From: CAVYUC01 sp963816685
GTDB taxonomy: Bacteria; Bacteroidota; Bacteroidia; Bacteroidales; Prolixibacteraceae
Assembly (NCBI GenBank): GCA_963816685.1
Contig: CAWFMB010000013.1
Coordinates: forward strand, 124,001 to 188,000
DNA length: 64,000 nt
Direction of reading: 5' to 3'
Shown here: positions 43,143 to 50,805 of the stretch, piece by piece
Position numbering within the stretch: the first letter of the stretch is position 1
Layout of the letters: every line of letters begins with the position of its first letter
Program-made: the position numbers and the translations under genes
The notes under the pieces: generated by a model
Told to the model about the DNA's origin: nothing
Seen by the model: the letters and a program-made list of their open reading frames with translations, nothing else
The model's database searches: none

Positions 43143-45833
43143 TCAATACAGTAAAGTCACAGTTCCCTGCTGTTTATGCTTCTTTCCCAAAAGGTCGTTA
43201 AATTGTGCAACCCACACATAAACACCGGCCGGAGCAGGCTTTTCATTTTTCATCCTGCCATCCCAGCCTAGATCATAATTCAACGATTCGAAAATTACTT
43301 CTCCCCAGCGGTTAAAAACCTGGAACTGGTAGCCATCTGTAACAATTCCATCTGCATAAATCCTGAATTCACGGTCCTCTGCATTTATTGCATTTGGCGA
43401 GAATGCATTTGGCGGAAACAACTTATCAAAAACAATTGCCACCTGCTGAACCATAGAATCGACACATCCAAAACCGGTTGAAGCATACAGCTTTACATCG
43501 AAATAACCTGGATTATCATATTTGTGGATTGGATTCTCTTCTTCCGAAAAAAGTGATCCGTCATTAAAATCCCATTCAAAAAACATGGCACCTTCGCTGC
43601 TGTTTTCAAATGAAATTAACGGATTTTCAATGAAAGCAGAGGGTGGAATTGGCGTAAAGTCAACCTTTGGACCTGGATGAACAGTCACTGCATCTTCCAA
43701 AATTCCTTTATTTTCACAATCTTCAATAGAAGTCACAGTTAATTCTACATCAAAAATTTTATCTGCTGTTCCTGAATTCTCATACAAATGGGTGGGCGCA
43801 GACGAACTTGAGGATGAATTGTCGCCAAAATCCCAGGAATACAGTTTAATTTCTTCTGTAGCCGAATTTCCAAACTTTGTGCTCAGGGGAGTACATCCTA
43901 CTCCATTTTCTTCTATCCAGAAATCCACTTCAGGTGAAACAAAAACCGGTTGAATATTTTCATCAACACAACCCTGCTCATTTATTTTTAAACCGACAGT
44001 ACGATTTCGCTGCCCAAATCCCAAAGGAATTTCAAGCTCGCGGAGATCAGCTCCCGAAGCAAAAACAGTATCATTTGAATACCAGGTAAATTGGGCAGGT
44101 TCAATTGTAACCCCCATAAACGATGCAGTTAAATTGTATCCTTTGCATTTTACTGAATCAATAAAAAATTCAGCAACAGGCTGGTTATGAAATCCAACAT
44201 TCAAAATATCCCGGTAATGACACTGGTTCTGATCCTGCATATTCATCCGGAAACTGTACATTCCAAATTCATCGACAATTACTGTGGGCGAGAAAGTAGT
44301 TTCATCCAGAACCTGTACATTAGGTTGCATTGGTTCCAGCAAAAAGGAAACATCACTGTTAAAAGCAAAATTCAGTTTTTGTTCTTTTTCCCCGCAAACA
44401 AGAGAATCCGGGCCGTCTCCGGTAAATTGAGGCTTGGGCCACCATTTTACAACTGCACTGTCAGTGGCCATACATCCAAATTTATTTGTTAGCTGAACAG
44501 TATATAAACCTTCTGCATTTGCAGGCAATATTTTTGAGCTGGAATGATTTTGCCAGAGATACATTGTATGTTCACCAGGATTAAGTTCAATTGTGTCGTC
44601 TTTGCAAATTATATACACTGAATCCAGAATTCCTACGGGTAAGGGATTAACATTTACTGTAAAATCTGCTGACATTTCGCAGTAATCCAATTTGCCGGTG
44701 ACATGATAAACCGAATTTACTTTTGGCGAAACCACAGGATTTGACAAAGTAGTTGAACTTATATTCTCATCAGGGCTCCAGGTATAATTGTATCTGCCGG
44801 AAGCTGCAAGATTCAATTCCTGTTCGCCGCCAATGCAAATATCATAATCCCGTTTGTTGGAGAAAGCAATTTTGCTGACTTTCAATATTGAAGTTGCCAC
44901 CAGTTTCACCGGTGGATCACCTGGCATTCCGCCAAATTCAACAATGAATCCCTGCGGCCTGTAAAATGCAGAACCGGTACCATCGCCATCATTTCGTAAA
45001 TCATTCCACGAGGTTTCCCACTTTTCGGGATTCTGATTAATATGTGCATAATCTTCCCCTACTCCACTGTTTACTTCAGTGTGTGCATTATTTGGTTCGC
45101 CCTGGCTCCAGAATGAATATTCGCCATTCACAGAATACCCGTTATCAAAAGTTCCCTGCCAGAAATAAGTGCCTGCTTCAGGCCCTGTCACCCATTTCCA
45201 TGCACCTTCGCTTTGCTCGTCAGTTGCTCCAATCCAGCCAATCCCATCGATTTTTGTCCAGACAAAATTATTTTCAATTTCAGATGTAATAGTTCCCAAA
45301 TAACCCCGCAATCCATAGTAATTCAATCCTTCAGCTTCAGCCTGTGCTTCTTTCCAGGTAATATCCTGTTTTTTAATAAATCTGTAAAAATGCTGTGTGA
45401 ACGGAAGATAATCCGCATCGAGAAGTGTTATTGAGAAGGTACGGTAATTTAGTGTAGGTATTTCAGCAAGGTTTTTATAAAAAACCTGTTTTACTGCTGC
45501 CTCATATTCGGCCGGAGTTCCAATTCCTTTTATTTCAAGTGTTCCATTCTCATTTTTCCAATCGGCAATAAATTGTGCATCGCCTTCATAAACAAGCAAA
45601 TCTTCACCTTTCTGATAATTAATTATGGAGATTTTTATCCCTTCATTCGGATCATCCACAAGAATATCCTTTATTGATATTTCAGGGGCCACTGCAGCCA
45701 AATCATTGCAAAAATAAATAGTGTCAGGATTCAGATTTTCGATTCGAGGCACTACAGACTGTGCAAAAACAGGGTTGGCCAGGCAGACTCCCAGAATAAA
45801 AGCCTCAAAAAATACCATCCCTGTCTTGTTCAT
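43143..45833 (-). CDS. Type IX secreted adhesin with C-type lectin and PKD domains, type B sorting domain
   Basis: An 896-aa secreted protein. Signal peptide 1-25. Residues 30-150 form a cadherin/CSPG-like module (LEIKGIGTPAEYEAAVKQVF). A C-type lectin domain covers about 152-300 (FIKKQDITWKEAQAEAE, GWIGATDEQSEGAWKWVTG, WSQGEPNN, EDYAHI). After further beta-modules come PKD domains at about 637-723 (YSWDFGDNSSSSSSAPTHLY) and 725-808 (FFEWDFNDG). The last 86 residues (FSPNAINAEDREFRI, FNRWGEVIFES, WDGR, PAGVYVW) are a T9SS type B sorting signal. The EPN motif in the lectin predicts mannose-type binding. Two SprF-type partners lie next door. Confidence 0.93.
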   Translation of the reverse strand: MNKTGMVFFEAFILGVCLANPVFAQSVVPRIENLNPDTIYFCNDLAAVAPEISIKDILVDDPNEGIKISIINYQKGEDLLVYEGDAQFIADWKNENGTLEIKGIGTPAEYEAAVKQVFYKNLAEIPTLNYRTFSITLLDADYLPFTQHFYRFIKKQDITWKEAQAEAEGLNYYGLRGYLGTITSEIENNFVWTKIDGIGWIGATDEQSEGAWKWVTGPEAGTYFWQGTFDNGYSVNGEYSFWSQGEPNNAHTEVNSGVGEDYAHINQNPEKWETSWNDLRNDGDGTGSAFYRPQGFIVEFGGMPGDPPVKLVATSILKVSKIAFSNKRDYDICIGGEQELNLAASGRYNYTWSPDENISSTTLSNPVVSPKVNSVYHVTGKLDYCEMSADFTVNVNPLPVGILDSVYIICKDDTIELNPGEHTMYLWQNHSSSKILPANAEGLYTVQLTNKFGCMATDSAVVKWWPKPQFTGDGPDSLVCGEKEQKLNFAFNSDVSFLLEPMQPNVQVLDETTFSPTVIVDEFGMYSFRMNMQDQNQCHYRDILNVGFHNQPVAEFFIDSVKCKGYNLTASFMGVTIEPAQFTWYSNDTVFASGADLRELEIPLGFGQRNRTVGLKINEQGCVDENIQPVFVSPEVDFWIEENGVGCTPLSTKFGNSATEEIKLYSWDFGDNSSSSSSAPTHLYENSGTADKIFDVELTVTSIEDCENKGILEDAVTVHPGPKVDFTPIPPSAFIENPLISFENSSEGAMFFEWDFNDGSLFSEEENPIHKYDNPGYFDVKLYASTGFGCVDSMVQQVAIVFDKLFPPNAFSPNAINAEDREFRIYADGIVTDGYQFQVFNRWGEVIFESLNYDLGWDGRMKNEKPAPAGVYVWVAQFNDLLGKKHKQQGTVTLLY

Positions 45834-45839
45834 TTTGTT

Positions 45840-46832
45840 CTATTTTCCCCGGCCCGAAAAGTATTTCATAAATTGTGAACGTTCGTATACAAGCGGATCG
45901 TCAATATTTTTATAGGACAATCTGCCCCTGAAATCTTCAATCTTTTTAAAGTTCCATTTTTTCATGAATTCAGAAATTTCTTCCAGAATAGCAGGTATAA
46001 TTTTAGAACCATTCAGATAAAGTGTGGAACATAGCTGTGTTACCTGTGCACCGGCCAGCAACTGTTTAATTATCGCTTCGCTGTTGTGTATCCCGGTTGA
46101 TGCAGCAATTTCAAGCCCCGGCACCTGTGAGGCTACCATCCCAACCCAACGTAACGAGTGGCGAATGTCTGACGGGTTACTAAATACTTCGGAGGAGGTT
46201 AATTCGAGTTTATCCAAATCAATATCGGGTTCATAAAAACGGTTGAACATTACAACTCCGGCAGCACCACTTGCTTTTAATTTATCGGCCATTGAAATTA
46301 TGTTGCTGTGGAACATTCCAAATTTAACCGACACTGGAATTTTTACCTCATCTTTTACTTTTCGTAAAACATCGAAATAAAGTTGCTCAACGCTTATTGC
46401 ATTTTCGTACCGGTTTACCGGAACGTAGAAAATATTAAGTTCAAGCGCATCAGCACCGGCATCCTGAAAATCTTTGGCAAATTTAGTCCATTCATTAGCT
46501 GTAACACAATTTATACTTGCAATTACCGGTATTGTCACTGCTTTTTTGACTTCTTCCAACAATTTTAAATGCTTTGTCAGGGAATTATCGCGCAAATAAT
46601 TATTGATATAATCTTCGGCTTCCGGATAACCACTATTTTGAGAATCTTTGGCCATCATCCGGCTAACTTCGTTATTTATCTGTTCTTCAAACAGCGACTT
46701 TAAAACAACCGCCCCAATTCCCGCCTGTTCAAGTTCTTTAATTTTCTCAACAGAATTTGTTAATCCTGAACTTGCTGCCACCAGCGGATTTTTTAAAGGT
46801 AAACGAAGATATGACGTTTCTAAATTTGCCAT
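45840..46832 (-). CDS. Dihydroorotate dehydrogenase-like flavoprotein (copy 2)
   Basis: A 330-aa TIM-barrel flavoprotein, clearly a paralogue of the DHOD-like protein at 33.1-34.1 kb (shared openings LETSYLRLPLKNPLVAASSG, VSVKFGMFHSN, NRFYEPDIDLDKLE, and DFRGRLSYKNIDDP at the C-terminus). It lies between yggS (37 nt upstream) and the adhesin gene (6 nt downstream) on one strand. The physical linkage to the adhesin is surprising, and the real substrate is not known. Confidence 0.85.
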   Translation of the reverse strand: MANLETSYLRLPLKNPLVAASSGLTNSVEKIKELEQAGIGAVVLKSLFEEQINNEVSRMMAKDSQNSGYPEAEDYINNYLRDNSLTKHLKLLEEVKKAVTIPVIASINCVTANEWTKFAKDFQDAGADALELNIFYVPVNRYENAISVEQLYFDVLRKVKDEVKIPVSVKFGMFHSNIISMADKLKASGAAGVVMFNRFYEPDIDLDKLELTSSEVFSNPSDIRHSLRWVGMVASQVPGLEIAASTGIHNSEAIIKQLLAGAQVTQLCSTLYLNGSKIIPAILEEISEFMKKWNFKKIEDFRGRLSYKNIDDPLVYERSQFMKYFSGRGK

Positions 46833-46869
46833 TTGGTTTAAAATTAAAATTTATAGATTATGCTAATTA

Positions 46870-47538
46870 TCAGTAATTACGTTCGCCAAATATTTTGCTG
46901 CCAACTCTTACCATGGTGCTTCCCTCTTCAATTGCCAGCTGGTAATCATCCGACATTCCCATTGATATTTCCCTAAATTCTGCAGCACCGGCAAAATATT
47001 CTCTTTTTAACAGGTGGAAAATTGACTTCAGCTTTCTGAATTCCGCCCTGATTTTATCCTGATTGTCAGTAAATGTCGCCATTCCCATGACACCTGAAAC
47101 CGAAATGTTGTTCATTCTTTTAAAATCATCCGATTCCAGCAGTTCCTTTGCCTCATCGGGTGACAACCCAAATTTTGTTTCCTCTTCGGCAATATGAAAC
47201 TGCAGCAGACAAGGGATGACACGGTTATTTTTCCGGGCTTCCTTATTTAAAACCTTTAAAATCTTTAGGGAATCAGCCCCATGCATAAGCCGGATAAATG
47301 GTGCAATATATTTGACTTTATTTGTTTGAAGATGTCCGATAAAATGCCATTCAATATCCTTTGGAAGTTCATCATATTTCTGAGCCAGTTCCCGGGCTTT
47401 ATTTTCACCAAAAATTCTCTGCCCTGCATGATAAGCCTCCAGTATTTCTTCATTCGATTTGGTTTTGGAAACAGCTACCAGCTTAACTTCTTCTGGTATT
47501 GTTGAATTAATTTCTTCAATATTCCTGGCAATATTCAT
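46870..47538 (-). CDS. yggS: YggS-family PLP-binding protein (PLP homeostasis)
   Basis: A 222-aa single-domain alanine-racemase-fold protein controlling vitamin B6 balance. Lys25 in VAVSKTK is the PLP Schiff base, followed by IFGENKARELAQKYDELP, IEWHFIGHLQTNKVKYIAPF, SGVMGMATFTDN and the C-terminal GMSDDYQLAIEEGSTMVRVG. Length is normal. It is the first gene of the unit that continues with the DHOD-like and adhesin genes, and diverges from pabB. Confidence 0.93.
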   Translation of the reverse strand: MNIARNIEEINSTIPEEVKLVAVSKTKSNEEILEAYHAGQRIFGENKARELAQKYDELPKDIEWHFIGHLQTNKVKYIAPFIRLMHGADSLKILKVLNKEARKNNRVIPCLLQFHIAEEETKFGLSPDEAKELLESDDFKRMNNISVSGVMGMATFTDNQDKIRAEFRKLKSIFHLLKREYFAGAAEFREISMGMSDDYQLAIEEGSTMVRVGSKIFGERNY

Positions 47539-47603
47539 GTAAAAAGCTATTTGTGGTAAAAATATAAATTATGAATGTATAATCAGATGATATTTGAAAC
47601 CAA

Positions 47604-47632
47604 TTTGAGAGGAACAAAATTTTATACCTTTG
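47604..47632 (+). promoter_or_regulatory. Promoter of pabB-pabC, giving a near-leaderless transcript
   Basis: TTTG at 47604-47607, a 17-nt spacer, then TACCTTTG at 47625-47632, a full consensus match. The pabB ATG is only 10 nt past the element, so the leader would be a few bases at most. Confidence 0.75.
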
Positions 47633-47642
47633 CCGCCGTAAA

Positions 47643-48611
47643 ATGAAAACAAAAGATGAAATAGCAGAACAACTGAACCATCTTGGAAGTCAGCATCTGC
47701 CATTTGCTTTCCTCATTGATTATAACGGCCTGAATGTTGAAATATTCGGTATTGATGATTCTTCTGAAATTCTATGGCAAATTCCCGGAAACAAAAATCA
47801 TGATTTAACCGGCAAAATTCAAAAACCAGTTAAATGGAAGATAAATCCTGTCGCCTTCGAAAAATATGAAGCCGGATTTAATTGTGTTCAACACCATATT
47901 TTCAATGGCGATACCTATTTACTGAATTATACACAACCCACTCCGGTTGAAACAAATCTTACGTTGGAAGAAATTTACCACATCAGTGTTGCACCTTACA
48001 AAATTTACCTGAAAGACAGATTTGTTTGTTTTTCGCCTGAATGTTTCGTGCAAATTGAGAATGGAAAAATATCGTCATTCCCGATGAAAGGAACAATTGA
48101 CGCAGGAATCGAAAATGCAAAAGAGAAAATACTGAACGATTCAAAAGAAATTGCAGAACATAATACGATTGTTGATTTAATCAGAAATGACCTGAGCCGG
48201 ATAGCTGAAAATGTAACGGTGGAAAATTTCAGATATCTGGAGCGAATAAAAACCAACCACAGAGATTTGTGGCAGGTAAGTTCAAAAATCAGTGGAATTC
48301 TTCCCGGAAATTATCCTGGAAAAATCGGAGACATTCTTTTTGCTCTGCTACCTGCGGGTTCAGTAACCGGAGCACCAAAGAAAAAAACAGTTGAAATCAT
48401 CCAAAAGACTGAATATTACAATCGAGGATTTTATACAGGAATATTTGGTGTTTTTGATGGTAATAATCTGAATTCCTGTGTACTGATTCGTTTCATTGAA
48501 AATCAAGGAGGAAAGCTTGTTTATAAAAGCGGCGGTGGAATTACCTTTTTGAGTGAAGCTAAAAATGAATATGACGAAATGCTAAAAAAAGTATATGTAC
48601 CAGTTGATTGA
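47643..48611 (+). CDS. pabB: Aminodeoxychorismate synthase component I
   Basis: Converts chorismate and ammonia to 4-amino-4-deoxychorismate for folate. It is 322 aa, shorter than E. coli PabB, because the N-terminal subdomain is reduced. Chorismate-binding signatures are present: EIAEHNTIVDLIRNDLSRIA, LLPAGSVTGAPKKKTVEII and SGGGITFLSEAKNEYDEML. Its last 17 nt overlap the lyase gene. No glutamine amidotransferase (pabA) gene is in the window, so the ammonia-supplying subunit must be encoded elsewhere. Confidence 0.92.
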   Translation: MKTKDEIAEQLNHLGSQHLPFAFLIDYNGLNVEIFGIDDSSEILWQIPGNKNHDLTGKIQKPVKWKINPVAFEKYEAGFNCVQHHIFNGDTYLLNYTQPTPVETNLTLEEIYHISVAPYKIYLKDRFVCFSPECFVQIENGKISSFPMKGTIDAGIENAKEKILNDSKEIAEHNTIVDLIRNDLSRIAENVTVENFRYLERIKTNHRDLWQVSSKISGILPGNYPGKIGDILFALLPAGSVTGAPKKKTVEIIQKTEYYNRGFYTGIFGVFDGNNLNSCVLIRFIENQGGKLVYKSGGGITFLSEAKNEYDEMLKKVYVPVD

Positions 48612-49191
48612 AACAATAAAATGCAGTAACGGAAATTTATCAAACGCCGGCTATCATAACATTCGCTTTAATAAATCGCGAAAGGAATATTTTGGGGCCA
48701 AATCAGATATAAATCTTGTTGATGTTATTCATGTTCCCGAAATAGCACAAACGGGGTTGTACAAATGCAGAATTTTATACACAGACAGAATTGAAAAAAT
48801 TGAATTCATACCTTATGTACACAGAAAAGTTGAAAGCCTTAAAATGGTTGAAGACAATGAAATTGACTACTCCTTTAAATATGCTGAACGAAAAACACTG
48901 GACGGACTCTTTGAAAAACGTTCGGGCTGCGATGATATTCTGATTGTAAAAAACGGCTGGATTACTGACAGCTTTTCAGCAAATGTTGTTTTTTATGACG
49001 GCACAAAATGGTGGACATCCGGAACACCATTACTCTGCGGAACCCAGCGGGCACGATTAATTGATGAAGGTAAAATATCGTGTTGTCATATTTCCCGCAA
49101 TGATATCCCGAGGTTTAAACTGGCCGGGTTAATTAATGCAATGCAGGATTTGGAAAATATGCCTGTAATTCCGGTTGACAGAATTCATTAA
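48595..49191 (+). CDS. pabC: Aminodeoxychorismate lyase-type class IV aminotransferase
   Basis: A 198-aa fold-type IV PLP enzyme that would release pyruvate from aminodeoxychorismate to give p-aminobenzoate. Visible are the PLP-lysine region FKYAERKTLDGL (about 95-105), DDILIVKNGWITDSFSANVV and TPLLCGTQRARLIDEGKIS. It is shorter than E. coli PabC (269 aa), lacking part of the N-terminal domain, but this is common in Bacteroidota. The 17-nt overlap with pabB and the shared promoter support the folate role. Confidence 0.88.
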   Translation: MYQLIETIKCSNGNLSNAGYHNIRFNKSRKEYFGAKSDINLVDVIHVPEIAQTGLYKCRILYTDRIEKIEFIPYVHRKVESLKMVEDNEIDYSFKYAERKTLDGLFEKRSGCDDILIVKNGWITDSFSANVVFYDGTKWWTSGTPLLCGTQRARLIDEGKISCCHISRNDIPRFKLAGLINAMQDLENMPVIPVDRIH

Positions 49192-49340
49192 AATTCCGGC
49201 TCCCCGGAGGAACAGCTTTGTCCGGAAGTATAAACCAACTCCTGTCCCTGATACAATTTACCCCATCCCTGCCGGATGTGCATCCTCCTCTGCCGGAGAA
49301 CCTCCCAAAAGAAGAGGTTCTGAAGCATTTTCTCCGCTAT

Positions 49341-49417
49341 TTCGATATACCATCACTATACCACCGATATGAAATCGCGAACCAACCCCGTCCATGGTAT
49401 AGGGAAGGTATAGTGAA
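49341..49417. repeat. 11-bp-phased imperfect palindrome (element B)
   Basis: TATACC occurs at 49346 and 49357 (11 bp apart) and its complement GGTATA at 49396 and 49407 (11 bp apart). Both pairs share a dyad centre at 49379. The 24-bp arms 49341-49364 and 49394-49417 match at about 19 of 24 positions. The centre holds GAAATCGCGAA (49371-49381), the same 11-mer found in the centre of element A. It lies in the 550-nt gap between pabC and korB; 49192-49340 also holds several small CCGG-containing stems and no credible gene. Confidence 0.65.
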
Positions 49418-49512
49418 AACCGGTAAAAAACTGCTTTGGCAGGCCTAATAAATCCTACTGTTAATACAGTTACTGATGGCTAAGGTATCGCATCTGCTGT
49501 TCTTAATAAAAA

Positions 49513-49570
49513 TTCCCGCAGATTGCGCTGATTTGCGCAGAAATTACAATATCTGCAGAATCAACGGGAA
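49513..49570. repeat. Imperfect inverted repeat with TTCCCG/CGGGAA ends
   Basis: The ends TTCCCGnnGATT (49513-49524) and AATCnnCGGGAA (49559-49570) are complementary. Between them are two short direct repeats (GATTGCGC and GATTTGCGC). The sequence is like intergenic repeats I have seen in other Bacteroidota genomes; that comparison is from memory. Nothing else is visible in 49418-49690. Confidence 0.45.
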
Positions 49571-49690
49571 ATATTTGTTTTACCTGCACTAAGATGGCCT
49601 TTCCGGTAATAAATTTTTAAAAATCCGATGCCGGTGGTGTCGCTTGTTTTAAATGATCTGAACTCTTCTGCGGATAACTTCCCTTACAAT

Positions 49691-49720
49691 AAAAAAAGGC
49701 TCCGCAACCGCGAAACCTTT
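49691..49720 (-). terminator. Rho-independent terminator after korB
   Basis: On the minus strand an 11-bp stem with two G-T pairs (AAAGGTTTCGC/GCGGAGCCTTT) is followed by seven T. It lies about 20 nt past the korB stop. Confidence 0.75.
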
Positions 49721-49741
49721 TCCATGTATCACTTTATTGAT

Positions 49742-50803
49742 TTAATTTCGTTCGATGTGCGGAACATCTTTCTCTTTCCTGTTGCCGTTTAATGTAACTT
49801 CCCATGTATTTCCCGACGAAAGCAGTTCATCAACACAGGTCACTTTTCTTTTCTTCTGTACCTCATTAATCTGGGCAACCATTTCTTCGTCGTAAACCTG
49901 AACCGGTACACTGCGGATAACCCCAAATGCTACCGGAAAATTGGGTAATGCCATGTTTATCAGCGACAAATGAAGTGACGGATCAGGTTCCTGTGCATCA
50001 TGAACAAGTATATCATCCTCAGTTATGCCATTTTCCCCGATTTTAGCTACTTTGAGTTTTCCTTTTTCCAGCACCAATCCTTTTTCATTTTCCGCTCCGA
50101 AAAGCATTGGTTTTCCATGTTCAAGAATCAGTTGCCTTTCGCTACGGAATGCCGGGTCGGAGATTGCATTGTGAATTCCATTGTTGTAAATCACACAATT
50201 CTGCAATACTTCCACCACCGAAGTACCTTTATGCTGTGCTGCCGATTGGAATACGGATTCACTCAATTTAATATTTGTATCGATAGAGCGGGCATAAAAA
50301 GTACCTCTTGCACCAATTACCAGTTGTCCGGGTACAAACGGATCTTCAATTGTTCCGTATGGCGAAGTTTTGCTTTTGAAACCCCTGTCGGAAGTTGGAG
50401 AATATTGTCCTTTTGTCAGACCGTAAATCCGGTTATTAAAGATTATCAGGTTCAAATTAATATTTCTCCTGATTGTATGGATAAAATGATTTCCGCCAAT
50501 TGCCATTGCATCGCCGTCGCCGGTCATTACCCATACATGCAAATCGGGATTTGCAAGTTTTACTCCGGTTGCAACTGCAGCAGCTCTTCCATGAATTGTA
50601 TGAAAACCATACGTACTCATATAATACGGAAACCGCGAAGAACAACCAATTCCTGAAATTACAGCAAATTTCTCTTTTTCAATTCCCATTCCTGCCATGG
50701 TTCGCTGAACTGCATTCATAATTGCATAATCGCCGCAACCCGGGCACCAGCGAACTTCGTTTTCGCTTTTAAAATCTTTAACGGTATATTTTAATTCAGT
50801 CAT
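49742..50803 (-). CDS. korB: 2-oxoacid:ferredoxin oxidoreductase, beta subunit
   Basis: Binds thiamine diphosphate and one [4Fe-4S] cluster; with the alpha subunit it interconverts 2-oxoglutarate (or a related 2-oxoacid) and succinyl-CoA with reduced ferredoxin. The 353-aa protein has VRWCPGCGDYAIMN (Cys20, Cys23) and GIGCSSRFPYY (Cys54), and the ThDP motif GDGDAMAIGG (95-104) ending NN (123-124). The C-terminal tail beyond 300 is typical. It starts 2 nt after the alpha gene. Confidence 0.93.
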   Translation of the reverse strand: MTELKYTVKDFKSENEVRWCPGCGDYAIMNAVQRTMAGMGIEKEKFAVISGIGCSSRFPYYMSTYGFHTIHGRAAAVATGVKLANPDLHVWVMTGDGDAMAIGGNHFIHTIRRNINLNLIIFNNRIYGLTKGQYSPTSDRGFKSKTSPYGTIEDPFVPGQLVIGARGTFYARSIDTNIKLSESVFQSAAQHKGTSVVEVLQNCVIYNNGIHNAISDPAFRSERQLILEHGKPMLFGAENEKGLVLEKGKLKVAKIGENGITEDDILVHDAQEPDPSLHLSLINMALPNFPVAFGVIRSVPVQVYDEEMVAQINEVQKKRKVTCVDELLSSGNTWEVTLNGNRKEKDVPHIERN

Positions 50804-50805
50804 TA

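Noticed and set aside
49175..49448. Two overlapping plus-strand ORFs of 65 and 76 aa after pabC
   Set aside because: Pro-rich, with no recognisable motifs, and one runs through palindromic element B; no good start context.
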